From the NCBI GenBank assembly GCA_963732855.1, contig CAVTBB010000002.1, positions 124,001-188,000 on the forward strand: DNA of 64,000 nt, read 5' to 3'. The DNA comes from DASXVU01 sp963732855. Its GTDB lineage: Archaea > Thermoplasmatota > Thermoplasmata > Methanomassiliicoccales > UBA472. A program made the position numbers and the translations under genes. A model generated the notes under the pieces. That model saw only the letters and a list, made by a program, of their open reading frames with translations. It had not been told where the DNA came from and did no database searches. Below, in pieces: positions 63,879 through 64,000 of this stretch (positions are counted from its first letter, which is position 1; the number at the start of each line of letters is the position of its first letter).

Positions 63879-64000
63879 ATGGCATCAGCACTTGATACGA
63901 CCAGCTTCAAACCTCTTGCTTTCGCGATGTTCGTCGTGATCATCATAATCACCCTGGCGATATCGGTCTACTTCTCCAGGCGAGTGCGTACTGCAGGCCA
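63879..64000 (+). CDS. Sodium:solute symporter (ActP-like), cut by the window end
   Basis: Only the first 40 codons are present: MASALDTTSFKPLAFAMFVV then a helix and YFSRRVRTAGQ. The N-terminal helix followed by a basic FSRRxRTA segment is typical of cation/acetate symporters of the SSS family. It starts four bases after the USP-DUF485 gene, the usual yjcH-actP arrangement. Confidence 0.7.
   Translation, partial: MASALDTTSFKPLAFAMFVVIIIITLAISVYFSRRVRTAG

Noticed and set aside
1..64000. tRNA, rRNA or CRISPR array
   Set aside because: Intergenic regions were scanned by eye for tRNA T-loop patterns and regularly spaced repeats; none found. The only regular repeats are coding stalk repeats.

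Overview
The window reads as archaeal chromosome. Genes lie behind TATA boxes, and many start codons sit about 25 bases downstream of one with no leader. GTG and TTG starts are common, and Shine-Dalgarno sites appear mainly inside operons. A Mur-ligase-like gene matching coenzyme F430 synthetase (cfbE), an HdrA-like flavoprotein, an iron-sulfur flavoprotein, SufBC without SufD and a Cbi/Nik ECF transporter point to a methanogen. My best guess is the Thermoplasmatota (Methanomassiliicoccales-like). That placement is inference, not sequence proof.

Layout. 0.2-7.8 kb: two paralogous cell-surface beta-helix proteins on 28-residue-repeat stalks; the first copy is a pseudogene. 8.0-8.6 kb: an iron-sulfur flavoprotein. 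8.75-15.1 kb: a compact trpEGDCFBA operon behind an inverted repeat that brackets its TATA box. 15.3-17.8 kb: cbiMQO metal importer behind two identical GTAACAC-N13-GTGTTAC palindromes. 17.85-23.8 kb, opposite strand: one operon of a BtuFCD/FecBCD-type importer followed by hemL-, hemC- and hemD-like genes. The HemL and HemC homologues have lost their defining catalytic residues. 24-25.4 kb: an intact transposase-derived gene with its DDE residues replaced. 25.4-33.5 kb: cfbE, small and secreted proteins, a methyltransferase, a VOC protein, an HdrA-like protein, sufCB and a winged-helix regulator.

33.5-61.2 kb is a surface-polysaccharide/glycosylation region. It holds a heptose cassette (hddA, gmhA, epimerase), glycosyltransferases, two flippases, two giant membrane proteins, methyltransferases, GDP-mannose dehydratases and an rmlACB operon. 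An ATP-cone/Mrr-like nuclease sits inside it. Much of 40-57 kb is visibly AT-richer than the trp region. Two genes there appear broken at C homopolymers, by phase variation, sequencing error or recent mutation. 61.3-64 kb: an Nbp35/Mrp P-loop scaffold with a NifX-like protein, then a universal-stress-protein/DUF485-like fusion just before a sodium:solute symporter cut by the window edge.

Best candidate for an undescribed system: the importer operon ending in catalytically stripped HemL and HemC homologues plus a HemD-like protein, facing cbiMQO tail to tail, with cfbE about 1.6 kb beyond. It suggests repurposed tetrapyrrole enzymes working in metal or tetrapyrrole uptake, sensing or handling. 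No tRNA, rRNA or CRISPR array was seen.
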